64,000 nt of DNA, taken from the NCBI GenBank assembly GCA_000381605.1, contig KB906756.1, positions 248,001 through 312,000 of the forward strand. The letters are read 5' to 3'. Source of the stretch: Acidobacteriaceae bacterium KBS 89 (GTDB taxonomy: Bacteria > Acidobacteriota > Terriglobia > Terriglobales > Acidobacteriaceae). The position numbers and the translations under genes are program-made. Below the pieces are notes generated by a model that did not search any database, was not told the DNA's origin, and was given only the letters and a program-made list of their open reading frames with translations. Position 1 is the first letter of the stretch. Each line of letters starts with the position of its first letter. Positions 27,157 to 34,248 of the stretch are shown piece after piece.

Positions 27157-27788
27157 TGCTGACTAAAGCGATCCTGTTGGCGTCAATCTGCTGTGTTCCG
27201 CTGTTTGCACAGACCAACGATGTGTTGATCCGCAAGGTCGACGACCACTACAACCATCTCAGTTCGCTGCGCGCCCACTATACGGAGCGCTACTTCGGTA
27301 TGGGGATGGATCGGAGCGAAGAGGGTACGCTGCTGCTGAAGAAGCCGGGGCGGATGCGGTGGAGCTACTCGGCGCCGGTGGGCAAGGTGTTTGTGCTGGA
27401 TGGCAAGTTTGCGTGGTTTTATACGCCGGGCGATGCTCAGGCTACGCGAGTGCCGGCGAAACAGTTGGACGATCTGCGGTCTCCGCTGCGGTTTCTGCTG
27501 GGTCATACGCAGTTGAAGAAGGAACTCGACAACCTTGCGGTGGCGCGGGATGGAGCCGGTTTTCGAATCTCGGGTGTTCCCAAGGGCATGGAGCAGCGGG
27601 TGAAGCTGTTGTCGCTGTGGGTGTCGGCGACTGGGGCGATTGAGCGGATGAAGTTGGAAGAGGTCGTCGGCGCTGTGACGGAGTTCTCGTTCTCGGATCT
27701 GCAGGAGAATGTGGCGGTGAAGGACTCGGATTTTGGGTTTGTGCCGCCCGCCGGCGTGACGGTGGTTGAGGGGCTGCCTCCTATTTAG
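27156..27788 (+). CDS. lolA: Outer-membrane lipoprotein carrier protein LolA
   Basis: A 210-residue periplasmic protein with a Sec signal peptide (residues 1-19, ending CCVPLFAQ). The LolA pattern is visible: early LSSLRAHYTERYF, then GTLLLKKPGRMRWSYSAP, VFVLDGKFAWFYTPGD, RSPLRFLLG and a C-terminal half with GAIERMKLEE and TEFSFSDLQEN. LolA carries lipoproteins from LolCDE to the outer membrane. Its ATG shares one base with the pilin stop, so the two are translationally coupled. A rho-independent terminator stands at 27965-27998, well after the stop. Confidence 0.9.
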   Translation: MLTKAILLASICCVPLFAQTNDVLIRKVDDHYNHLSSLRAHYTERYFGMGMDRSEEGTLLLKKPGRMRWSYSAPVGKVFVLDGKFAWFYTPGDAQATRVPAKQLDDLRSPLRFLLGHTQLKKELDNLAVARDGAGFRISGVPKGMEQRVKLLSLWVSATGAIERMKLEEVVGAVTEFSFSDLQENVAVKDSDFGFVPPAGVTVVEGLPPI

Positions 27789-27964
27789 GGAAGCGCGGCT
27801 CTGTTTGGGCTGGCATCAGCTATCGTGACGCGTTGCATTGCGCTCTCCCGCCCCCTATTGCCCGCGTATAACCCGTTTATTTTCATTATCTTACGAAGGT
27901 TAATTGTCGGCAAAATATTCATAACAAAAGGGTTTACGTCCAAAATATTGCATCTAAATGAGTT

Positions 27965-27998
27965 AGCCCCGGAGTCTGGCCGGGGCTTGCTTGTTTTT
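27965..27998 (+). terminator. Rho-independent terminator
   Basis: AGCCCCGG (27965-27972) and CCGGGGCT (27980-27987) form a perfect 8-bp stem with a 7-base loop, followed by TGCTTGTTTTT. It is about 180 bases after the lolA stop with no reading frame between, so it ends a long 3'UTR or a separate small RNA. Confidence 0.7.
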
Positions 27999-28213
27999 GA
28001 TCTTATATATCCAGTATAGCGGTTTGGACCTAACTAATACGCCAAGTTGATCTCGTTTTGTTTGTTTAGTTTAGGTGGTTTGGGGGCTTGACGTGCGATT
28101 TTTGGGCTAAAAACGATAAAAATAAAAGTGAAGGCAAAAAGAGAGGCAAATGCAAAGGCAAAAGCAATGATTCAGTCGTTTCGCCCTTTGGGCTTCACTC
28201 CGGCCTTCGGCAG

Positions 28214-28261
28214 AGCGGTATGCCGCTTTGCGGCCAACTAGACGCTGGGCTGAAGCCCAGC
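28214..28261. repeat. Adjacent imperfect hairpins, REP-like
   Basis: AGCGG-TATG-CCGCT (28214-28227) is followed by GCTGGGCT-GA-AGCCCAGC (28244-28261), an 8-bp perfect stem. Upstream CGCCCTTTGGGCTTC and CCGGCCTTCGGC give further small stems. The cluster has no T-run and looks like a palindromic intergenic repeat unit rather than a terminator. Confidence 0.5.
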
Positions 28262-28723
28262 TCTACCTAGAAGCAACAGCAAATGCAAGTACAACAGCAA
28301 ACAGCACGAGCAACAGCAACAGAAGCACCAACAACTGCAGATCCGCTTTCGCTGACCCGGCGGTGGCTGGAGTGCTGCGGGTTTCGGGCGCTTATCTATC
28401 TTTTCCACTACCTGAACTGGTTTGCAAAGAGGGGCTGCTGCAGTGGCGTCGGATTTCGCGACAAAGCTGGGATGGATTGCGGTGCTGTATTCGGTGTTGG
28501 GGGGGCTATCTGGGAACTTCGTAGTTGGTTTTAATAGGTTAATTTTTTTGAGCATGTTACATGTTTTTCTTGAATTTCCGCTTAACTGGCGTACAGGGCG
28601 ATTCCTTACTGCGTCGATCGCACGGCTTTGGCAGGCCGGAGCAGGAACGAGTCCCCGGTAACGCGTACGATAGGACGAGCCAAAAAACGCGGTTCGGACG
28701 CGTAGAAAAGATGAGTTGATTTT

Positions 28724-29446
28724 GTGAGCAAGGTTATCGCAGTAAACCGTATCAGTACCTCCGAGTTTCATGCAGCCGTTCATGCGCTGTCGCCTGCTGT
28801 GGCCGTCTTCGATTGCGACGGTACGCTTTGGTCCGGAGATGCCGGATCCGGATTTATGAACTGGACGCTGGAGACGGGCCTGGTGTCGCGCGAGTCGGCC
28901 GACTGGATCGATGGGCGGTACCGCGGATATCTCAAGGGCGACGTGTCGGAGTTGGCGATCTGCGGGGAGATGGTGCAGATGTACCAGCGGCTGCGCGAAG
29001 AGGAGATGAGGCGTGCGGCCAAGGCTTTCTTTGAGGCTCAAGTGGAGCGAAATATCTTCCCCGAGATGCTGACGCTGGTGGAGCAGCTTCGACGCAAGGG
29101 CGTGGAGATCTGGGCGGTGAGCTCCACGAACAACTGGGTGATCGAGGAGGGCGTGCGACGGTTTGGGATTCCCGCAGAGCGGGTGCTGGCGGCCTGCGTC
29201 GAGGTGAAGGACGGAGTAGTGACAGATGTGCTGCTGGATGTGCCGACCGATGAAGGCAAGGTGGTGGCGCTGCATCGCGCGGGCGTGACCAGAACGGATG
29301 CGGTGTTTGGCAACTCGGTTCATGACGCAGCGATGCTTGAGATTGCACGGCGGGCGTTTCCAGTGAACCCGACGCCGGGGCTGCTGGAGCGCAGTGCGCA
29401 GGAAGGCTGGCCGGTTTACTATCCGGTGTCGGTGGAGCCTAAGTAA
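28724..29446 (+). CDS. HAD-superfamily phosphatase (phosphoserine phosphatase-like)
   Basis: A 240-residue soluble HAD-IB type hydrolase. Motif I is FDCDGTLW with nucleophile Asp30 and Asp32; a helical cap follows; motif II is AVSSTNN (Ser133/Ser134); motif III Lys is in DEGKV (Lys179); motif IV reads VFGNSVHDAAML, with Asn197 at the usual first Asp of GDSxxD and Asp201 kept. This resembles the SerB/GPP group that acts on small phosphoesters; the substrate is unknown. The GTG start has only a weak ribosome-binding site. The Nudix gene follows after about 50 bases on the same strand. Confidence 0.85.
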   Translation: MSKVIAVNRISTSEFHAAVHALSPAVAVFDCDGTLWSGDAGSGFMNWTLETGLVSRESADWIDGRYRGYLKGDVSELAICGEMVQMYQRLREEEMRRAAKAFFEAQVERNIFPEMLTLVEQLRRKGVEIWAVSSTNNWVIEEGVRRFGIPAERVLAACVEVKDGVVTDVLLDVPTDEGKVVALHRAGVTRTDAVFGNSVHDAAMLEIARRAFPVNPTPGLLERSAQEGWPVYYPVSVEPK

Positions 29447-29493
29447 AGCGATTCGGGGCTTTTGGAGGGGTGCATCGTCTAAGCTACAGGCAG

Positions 29494-29967
29494 ATGAGAG
29501 AGCCCATTCGCAAGCTCGAGGGACATGCGACGACGGCGGTCGAAAAACCGTTGCGGCTTGTGGTCGCAGCGTTGATCCTGCGGGGGGCTTCGGGCGACGG
29601 GCAACGCGGAGTTGAGGTGCTGATCTGTCAACGAAAGCCGGATCAGCCGATGAGCTTGAAGTGGGAGTTTCCCGGAGGGAAGATTGAGGCCGGTGAGAGC
29701 TCAGAGGATGCGCTGGCACGGGAGTTGGACGAGGAGTTGGGGATCAAGGCTGTGATTGGGCAGCGGGTGGCACGGATTCGGCACAAATACCGCAACGGCG
29801 GGACGATCGACCTGCAGTTCTTTGTGGTGCGGGAGTTTGATGGCACGCTGGAAAACCGGATCTTCAACGATATGCGATGGGCTCCGCTGACGGAGCTGCC
29901 AAGCTATGACTTTCTGGCGGCGGATCTGGGACTGATTCGGGATTTGTCTGAGGGGAAGCTGCTGTAG
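29494..29967 (+). CDS. Nudix hydrolase (MutT-like)
   Basis: About 157 residues. The Nudix box is complete: GGKIEAGESSEDALARELDE followed by ELGI, matching Gx5Ex7REUxEExGU, and is preceded by LKWEFPGG. The C-terminal part (LQFFVVREFDG, RWAPLTELPSYDFLAADL) resembles MutT-type 8-oxo-dGTP diphosphatases, which clean the nucleotide pool. ATG at 29494 was chosen; an in-frame GTG at 29470 sits directly against its GGAGGG and is less likely. Confidence 0.88.
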   Translation: MREPIRKLEGHATTAVEKPLRLVVAALILRGASGDGQRGVEVLICQRKPDQPMSLKWEFPGGKIEAGESSEDALARELDEELGIKAVIGQRVARIRHKYRNGGTIDLQFFVVREFDGTLENRIFNDMRWAPLTELPSYDFLAADLGLIRDLSEGKLL

Positions 29968-30000
29968 CGGCGAAGACAGCCGCAGCGGCAAAAGTGGAAC

Positions 30001-30034
30001 AGCAGATCCCCTTCGGGGATGACAACCAGAAAAA
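30001..30034 (+). repeat. Dispersed 34-base repeat, copy A
   Basis: A 34-base sequence beginning AGCAGATCCCCTTCGGGGAT and ending in CCAGAAAAA is identical to 32503-32536. It contains a perfect hairpin, ATCCCC-TTC-GGGGAT. It is followed by a CAACAGCAACAGCAG low-complexity tail. It lies between the convergent Nudix and transporter genes. Confidence 0.8.
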
Positions 30035-30087
30035 CAACAGCAACAGCAGCGACAAGGGCAACAACAATACTGCGCAGACGCACGAGG

Positions 30088-31338
30088 TCATCCGTGAAAG
30101 GTGTTCCAGACCAGGATGAGGGAGAGCGCGGTGACGATGATCGCGGTGGCCCAGGCGATTACGTTCCACCAACGGCTGTTGGTGTATTTGCCCATCAGCT
30201 CGTGTTTGTTGATGAGCTTCAGCATGAAAACCAGGACCAGGGGTAAGAGAATGCCGTTGAGGACCTGCGAGAGGATGCTGAATTGGACCAGCGGGAAGTT
30301 CGGGATGAGGACGACTGCGGCGCCGGCGAAGAGCAGCAGGCTGTAGAGCCAGTAGAAGAATTTGGCTTCGCGGAATCCTTTGTCGAGTCCGCTTTCGAAG
30401 CCGAGGCCTTCGCAGACGGTGTAGGCGGTGGAGAGCGGAAGGATCGAGGCGGCGAAGAGCGAGGCGTTGAAGAGACCCGCGGCGAAGAGGATGAAGGCGT
30501 AGTCGCCTGCGAGGGGCTTCATGGCTTGGGCGGCGTCGGAGGGGTCGTCGATGGTGTGGACGCCATGGGCGTAGAGCGTAGCAGCGCAGGCGACGACGAT
30601 GAACCAGGCGACGATGTCGGTGAAGATGGAGCCGACGATGACGTCGAGACGCGATGCTTTGTACTGGCGGACGCTGACTCCCTTCTCGACGATGGAGGAT
30701 TGCAGGTAGAACTGCATCCAAGGGGTGATGGTTGTGCCGATGACGCCAACGGTCATGTAGACGTAGGCCTTGTTGGACCAGACGCTGCGCGGAGGAAGCT
30801 TGACGGTCTGGACCATGGCCAGGTGCCAGTCGGGGCGGCTGAGAACGCCGGCGATGATGTAGGCGATGTAGAAGACGCTGGCGATGAGGAAGATTTTTTC
30901 GACGCTCTTGTAGTCGCCCTTGACGACGAGCGCCCAGACGATGAGGGCGCAGATGGGGACGCTGATGTACTTGGTGACGTGGAAGAGCTGCATGCTGCCG
31001 GCGATGCCGGAGAACTCGGTCACGACGTTGGTGAAGTTGACGGCGACGAGCAGGATCATGATGACGAAGGTGATGCGGAGACCGAACTCTTCGCGGATCA
31101 GGTCGCTGAGGCCTTTGCCAGTAACGACGCCCATGCGCGCGCACATCTCCTGCACGACGATGAGGGCGATGGTGATGGGGATCATCGTCCAGAGGAGGGT
31201 GTAGCCGAACTGGGCGCCCGCGGAGGAGTAGGTGAGGATGCCGCCGGCGTCGTTGTCGACGTTGGCCGTGATGAAGCCCGGGCCGAGAACGGCGAAGACG
31301 AGGATGAGCCGAGTTCTCCAAAGACGCCAGGCAGTCAT
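30088..31338 (-). CDS. NRAMP-like metal transporter with non-canonical metal site
   Basis: 416 residues with about eleven transmembrane helices in the SLC11/NRAMP pattern. Helix 1 has GPGF (19-22), but the metal-site DPGN of MntH reads DAGG (Asp30-Gly33). Helix 6 has ITPWMQFYLQSS where MntH has the MPH motif, so Met becomes Thr205 and His becomes Trp207. Loss of the Met and Asn ligands argues against a Mn/Fe-selective site and is reminiscent of the NRAMP-related Mg2+ transporters (NRMTs), which also differ at this site. Cation choice is inference. ATG start with GAGGAAA upstream. It is the last gene of a minus-strand run that begins with a soluble MgtE-N/CBS protein at 36681. Confidence 0.88.
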   Translation of the reverse strand: MTAWRLWRTRLILVFAVLGPGFITANVDNDAGGILTYSSAGAQFGYTLLWTMIPITIALIVVQEMCARMGVVTGKGLSDLIREEFGLRITFVIMILLVAVNFTNVVTEFSGIAGSMQLFHVTKYISVPICALIVWALVVKGDYKSVEKIFLIASVFYIAYIIAGVLSRPDWHLAMVQTVKLPPRSVWSNKAYVYMTVGVIGTTITPWMQFYLQSSIVEKGVSVRQYKASRLDVIVGSIFTDIVAWFIVVACAATLYAHGVHTIDDPSDAAQAMKPLAGDYAFILFAAGLFNASLFAASILPLSTAYTVCEGLGFESGLDKGFREAKFFYWLYSLLLFAGAAVVLIPNFPLVQFSILSQVLNGILLPLVLVFMLKLINKHELMGKYTNSRWWNVIAWATAIIVTALSLILVWNTFHG

Positions 31339-31428
31339 TTCTTGTTTCCTCTTTGCTGGTTGGGAGAACGCGTCGGCTCGCCACTATCAGGCTAACCCAT
31401 CTTTCGCTGTGGCATCGACTCGTGCGGT

Positions 31429-32424
31429 TTATGGAGCGGGCAGGAGGTGGGCACGTTCCGCCTGGACGAGATCATAGAGCTGGCGGGCCGGGAGTTCGAG
31501 GGTAGGGTCGTCGGCTGTCTGGACGTTCGTTTGGATGTGCCTTGGGTTTTTGGACGAGAAGAGGATGATGCTGGCCGGGTTCATTGTGAGAGAGGCCTTG
31601 AGCATGAGTTGGGCTAGAGCCTCGGGGTCGTCCAGGGCGGTGTTGGTTAATGTATGCCAGCGCTGGCGAAGCGGCTTGTTTTCGAGCAGGGCGGTGTGGA
31701 TGGAGCGGAAGTTGTTGGTGAGTGCTCGGTGATGGATGCGGAAGGGTTGGATGTGGGTGTCCGGTATGGTTGTGTCTATGGTTGGGTCAAGGATGGACCA
31801 CTCGTATTGCAGGGTGCGGCAGTAGGCTGGGCGTTCGGCGAGAAGAGCGAGGATCTTGTCGGCGCTGCTTCCAATGCCGAAGCTGCTGATCGTTCCCTGC
31901 TGCACGAGGTCTTCGAGAAGTTGGAGGAGGCTGTCGTCCTGTAAGTCACGGGCCTCGACTTCGTGGAGGAGCCACAGGTCGATGTGGTCCGTACGCAAGG
32001 CAGTCAGGCTGCGGTCGAGGGAGGCTTTGGCTTGGGCGGCGGTGAAGGTGGGGCGCTCGTTGTTGCGTGTGGCAGCGTTGGCGGCCTGGGCGAGGCGGTG
32101 CTTGAGGGCTGGAAGTTGTTTGAGGATGGGACCGGCTATGCTGCGGCCTGCTTTGATGATGGCTGATTTTTTTGGAGGGGCGACGCCGTATTTTGTGGTG
32201 ACGGTGATCTGGCCGCGGTGTCGCTGGAGGAATTCTCCCAGGCAACTCTCGGCTTCGCCGTAGCCGTACATTGGGGCGACGTCGAAATGGCGGATTCCTG
32301 CGTCGTAAGCGGACTCGAGGAGCTTGAGGGAGTCGCGACGGTTCGTTGCCCCCATGAGGTTTCCACAGCCAAAGCCGAGGCGGGTGGTGTGGCGGTTTGT
32401 GCCGGCTAAGGGGATGGTTTGCAT
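31429..32424 (-). CDS. Aldo/keto reductase
   Basis: A 331-residue TIM-barrel oxidoreductase. The N-terminus (TTRLGFGCGNLMGATN) leads to FDVAPMYGYGEAESCLGEFL, which holds the catalytic Asp and Tyr. Further AKR features are ITVTTKYG with the catalytic Lys, IDLWLLHEVE with the His, and SSFGIGSS in the later strands. The start is ATG at 32424: the longer open frame upstream has no family similarity and runs through the repeat at 32503-32536. No strong ribosome-binding site is visible. It lies between the GMC oxidoreductase and the NRAMP-like gene on the same strand; the substrate is unknown. Confidence 0.88.
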   Translation of the reverse strand: MQTIPLAGTNRHTTRLGFGCGNLMGATNRRDSLKLLESAYDAGIRHFDVAPMYGYGEAESCLGEFLQRHRGQITVTTKYGVAPPKKSAIIKAGRSIAGPILKQLPALKHRLAQAANAATRNNERPTFTAAQAKASLDRSLTALRTDHIDLWLLHEVEARDLQDDSLLQLLEDLVQQGTISSFGIGSSADKILALLAERPAYCRTLQYEWSILDPTIDTTIPDTHIQPFRIHHRALTNNFRSIHTALLENKPLRQRWHTLTNTALDDPEALAQLMLKASLTMNPASIILFSSKNPRHIQTNVQTADDPTLELPARQLYDLVQAERAHLLPAP

Positions 32425-32570
32425 GGTTGGGTTTGAGTTTACTTTGGTGCGGTTGGGGTGTTGGATGGCGATACAAACGTGACGGCAAAACAAAAAAGCA
32501 AAAGCAGATCCCCTTCGGGGATGACAACCAGAAAAAACAACCGCAAAATTGAGGGCGACGGCTCGGGAGG
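32425..32570. other. Intergenic region carrying repeat copy B
   Basis: The gap between the GMC and AKR genes is filled by an A-rich stretch with GGCAAAACAAAAAAGC, the 34-base repeat (32503-32536) and a short AAACAACCGCAAAA tail. No promoter is evident. Confidence 0.45.
32503..32536 (+). repeat. Dispersed 34-base repeat, copy B
   Basis: Identical over 34 bases to 30001-30034 and in the same orientation, with the ATCCCC-TTC-GGGGAT hairpin and an A-rich, CAAC-containing tail. The two copies bracket the AKR and NRAMP-like genes. Confidence 0.8.
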
Positions 32571-34157
32571 TTAGCTTAGGTGATCGCTGAGCCGCGCGGC
32601 CAGCGCTAGAACGGTGTGGGTGGGGTTGGAAAAGCCGGAACAGGGAAAGACGGCGCTGCTGCAGATGTAGGTGTTGGTCGTGCCATAGAGGCGCAGGTTT
32701 GGATCGACGACGCCGGTCAAGTCTGTGGTGGACATGCGCATGCCGCCCATGTGGTGGTTGCTGTCGTCGCATCGGGCGAGGAAGTTTGCGCTGCCGGACA
32801 TCAGATCCGGGTCGGGGATGATGCGGGCTACGTCGGCGAGGGAGCGCTGGGCGATGAGGACGTACTGGCGGATGGTCTCCAGTTCCCTTTCGGAGATCTG
32901 CCAGTCGAAGCTTACGCGGAGCAGGCCTAGGGGGTCGCGCTGGTCGGTGAGGGTGATGCTGCTGCGGGAGGTTGGCTCCTGTTCGCAGTGGATGCGGAGG
33001 AAGATGCGGACGGCGGGTGGAGCGTAGGCGCGGCGCTGGACGTAGTATCGCCAGGCCTGGTGGAAGAGCATGGGGACGTGCTTCGCGGTGTGGGTGAGGT
33101 TGGCGCGGGTGACCTCGCTGATGCGCCCGCGCATCAAGTTACGGATGGTGTGCTTGGCCTGCATGCGGGCCTTGCCTGTGTCTTCGAAGCCCATGGTCGA
33201 GCCGACGCTGAGAGTTCCGAGATGAGATTGGAGAGCGGGCGGGAGACGAAGCTTGGGAAGGTACTTGAAGCCACGCGAGAAGATGGGATCGAAGGTGTCG
33301 TGGAAGCTGGCGAGGTCGTGAGGAATGACCTGTGCGGCGTTGCAGTCGATGTGGTCCTGGAAGTGTTGACCGAGGAGACCGGAGCGGTTCCAGGGCAGGC
33401 CGCCGGGGCGTGGCTGCAGGAAGAAGCGCGAGCTTTCGATGCCGCCTAGAGCAAAGATGTAGTGGCGGGCACGGAAGACGGTTTCAACCCCGGTCAGGGT
33501 GCGGCAACGAACCCCGGTGGCGGATTCGCCTTCGGTCATGAGCTCGACTGCGCTGGCGTGGAGCCAGAGGTGGATATTGGGATTTGCGGTGAGCGTCTTG
33601 TTGTGGAGACGAGCGAAGTTTGGCTCCGGGCACCAGCGTGAGAGGTAGGCTTCGAGGTCGTTGAACTGCGTGAACGGCAAATGGTGATCGCGCCAGACGG
33701 CGGCGTCACTTCGCTGGACGTTGGCGAGGCCCTCGAGGTGCAGGGCGCGCTCATAGAAGGAGGTCAGTTCGGTCTTGGGGAATGGCCAGCCGCTTTCGGG
33801 TACGTCTGGGCGTGGGGTGAAGTCTAGGGCGCCTAGCTCGAGGATCTGGCCTCCCCAGCGGACGGTGGTTCCGCCTTTGACGCGGATGCGGCCAGTGTGG
33901 ATACCGCGATGCGGAAGACCTACAATTTCACTGTCGTAGAGGGCCTGCGAGGAGTCTTCGCGGACGGCTCCGCCGCCTTCAAGGAGCAGGACTTTTTTTT
34001 CCTTGCGGGCGAACTCGACGGCTAGCGTGATGCCGGCGGCTCCCGCTCCGACGATGCAGATGTCTGCGAGGAGGTTTGCGGGCGGGGTGTCGTGGAGGAG
34101 ATCGTGAATCACTTTGGGTTGGAAGAACCTTTGTCCTGCCGGACGGGCCGCCTGCAC
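32571..34157 (-). CDS. GMC-family FAD-dependent oxidoreductase
   Basis: About 528 residues. The FAD-binding Rossmann motif is ADICIVGAGAAGITLAVEFA (residues 31-50), with the ribose-binding acidic end VLLLEGGG. A GMC-type substrate region (KGGTTVRWGGQILELGALDF) and the C-terminal domain with NHHMGGMRMS and the ending CSSAVFPCSGFSNPTHTVLALA are typical of the choline-dehydrogenase-like C-terminal family, with His in the NHHMGG and NPTHT blocks as catalytic candidates. No signal peptide. The GTG at 34157 lacks a ribosome-binding site; GTG at 34112 (giving VIHDLLHD) is an alternative start that fits the family length. It may oxidise a sugar or alcohol; neighbours are a CgeB-type glycosyltransferase and an AKR. 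Confidence 0.87.
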   Translation of the reverse strand: MQAARPAGQRFFQPKVIHDLLHDTPPANLLADICIVGAGAAGITLAVEFARKEKKVLLLEGGGAVREDSSQALYDSEIVGLPHRGIHTGRIRVKGGTTVRWGGQILELGALDFTPRPDVPESGWPFPKTELTSFYERALHLEGLANVQRSDAAVWRDHHLPFTQFNDLEAYLSRWCPEPNFARLHNKTLTANPNIHLWLHASAVELMTEGESATGVRCRTLTGVETVFRARHYIFALGGIESSRFFLQPRPGGLPWNRSGLLGQHFQDHIDCNAAQVIPHDLASFHDTFDPIFSRGFKYLPKLRLPPALQSHLGTLSVGSTMGFEDTGKARMQAKHTIRNLMRGRISEVTRANLTHTAKHVPMLFHQAWRYYVQRRAYAPPAVRIFLRIHCEQEPTSRSSITLTDQRDPLGLLRVSFDWQISERELETIRQYVLIAQRSLADVARIIPDPDLMSGSANFLARCDDSNHHMGGMRMSTTDLTGVVDPNLRLYGTTNTYICSSAVFPCSGFSNPTHTVLALAARLSDHLS

Positions 34158-34248
34158 GGCGGGCGGTCACTTCGTGACGTGTGTACCTTGTCTTGCGGCG
34201 ATGATCGGCTAGGTCCTCCCGTTGGTCGGAGGATTGAGTTTATTCTAC

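Larger units (their letters stand above)
27789..28723. other. Long non-coding, repeat-like region
   Basis: About 935 bases with no supported gene. It holds, in order: an AT-rich stretch after lolA ending in a terminator (27965-27998); an A-rich stretch with GGCAAAAGCAA-type motifs (about 28110-28170); adjacent hairpins (28214-28261); a CAACAGCAAC-rich low-complexity stretch (28265-28345); then GC-rich DNA with weak frames on both strands, including a possible membrane-like fragment around 28440-28560 that could be a gene relic. A long minus-strand frame crossing this region is a shadow of the downstream HAD and Nudix genes. Confidence 0.5.

Noticed and set aside
28265..28345. CAACAGCAAC-rich stretch as a CRISPR or tandem-repeat array
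   Set aside because: Units are irregular and short, without constant repeats and unique spacers; it is low-complexity sequence.
28422..28661. Membrane-like fragment (SDFATKLGWIAVLYSVLGG) as a gene
   Set aside because: Too short, no start signal and no recognised family; could be a relic but cannot be shown.
28238..29719. Minus-strand open frame of 493 codons across the non-coding region and the HAD/Nudix genes
   Set aside because: Product is Arg/His/Pro/Ser-rich with no domain; it is antisense to two clear genes and reflects GC-rich codon structure.
29864..31384. Minus-strand open frame of 506 codons overlapping the NRAMP-like gene
   Set aside because: Arg/His-rich frame-shifted shadow; the overlapping NRAMP-like frame has eleven membrane helices and family motifs.
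30283..31395. Plus-strand Asp/Glu/Gly-rich frame of 370 codons
   Set aside because: Antisense to the NRAMP-like gene; composition is an artefact of the opposite strand.
32425..32772. N-terminal extension of the aldo/keto reductase frame
   Set aside because: The extension runs through the dispersed repeat and into the GMC gene; AKR similarity starts at 32424.
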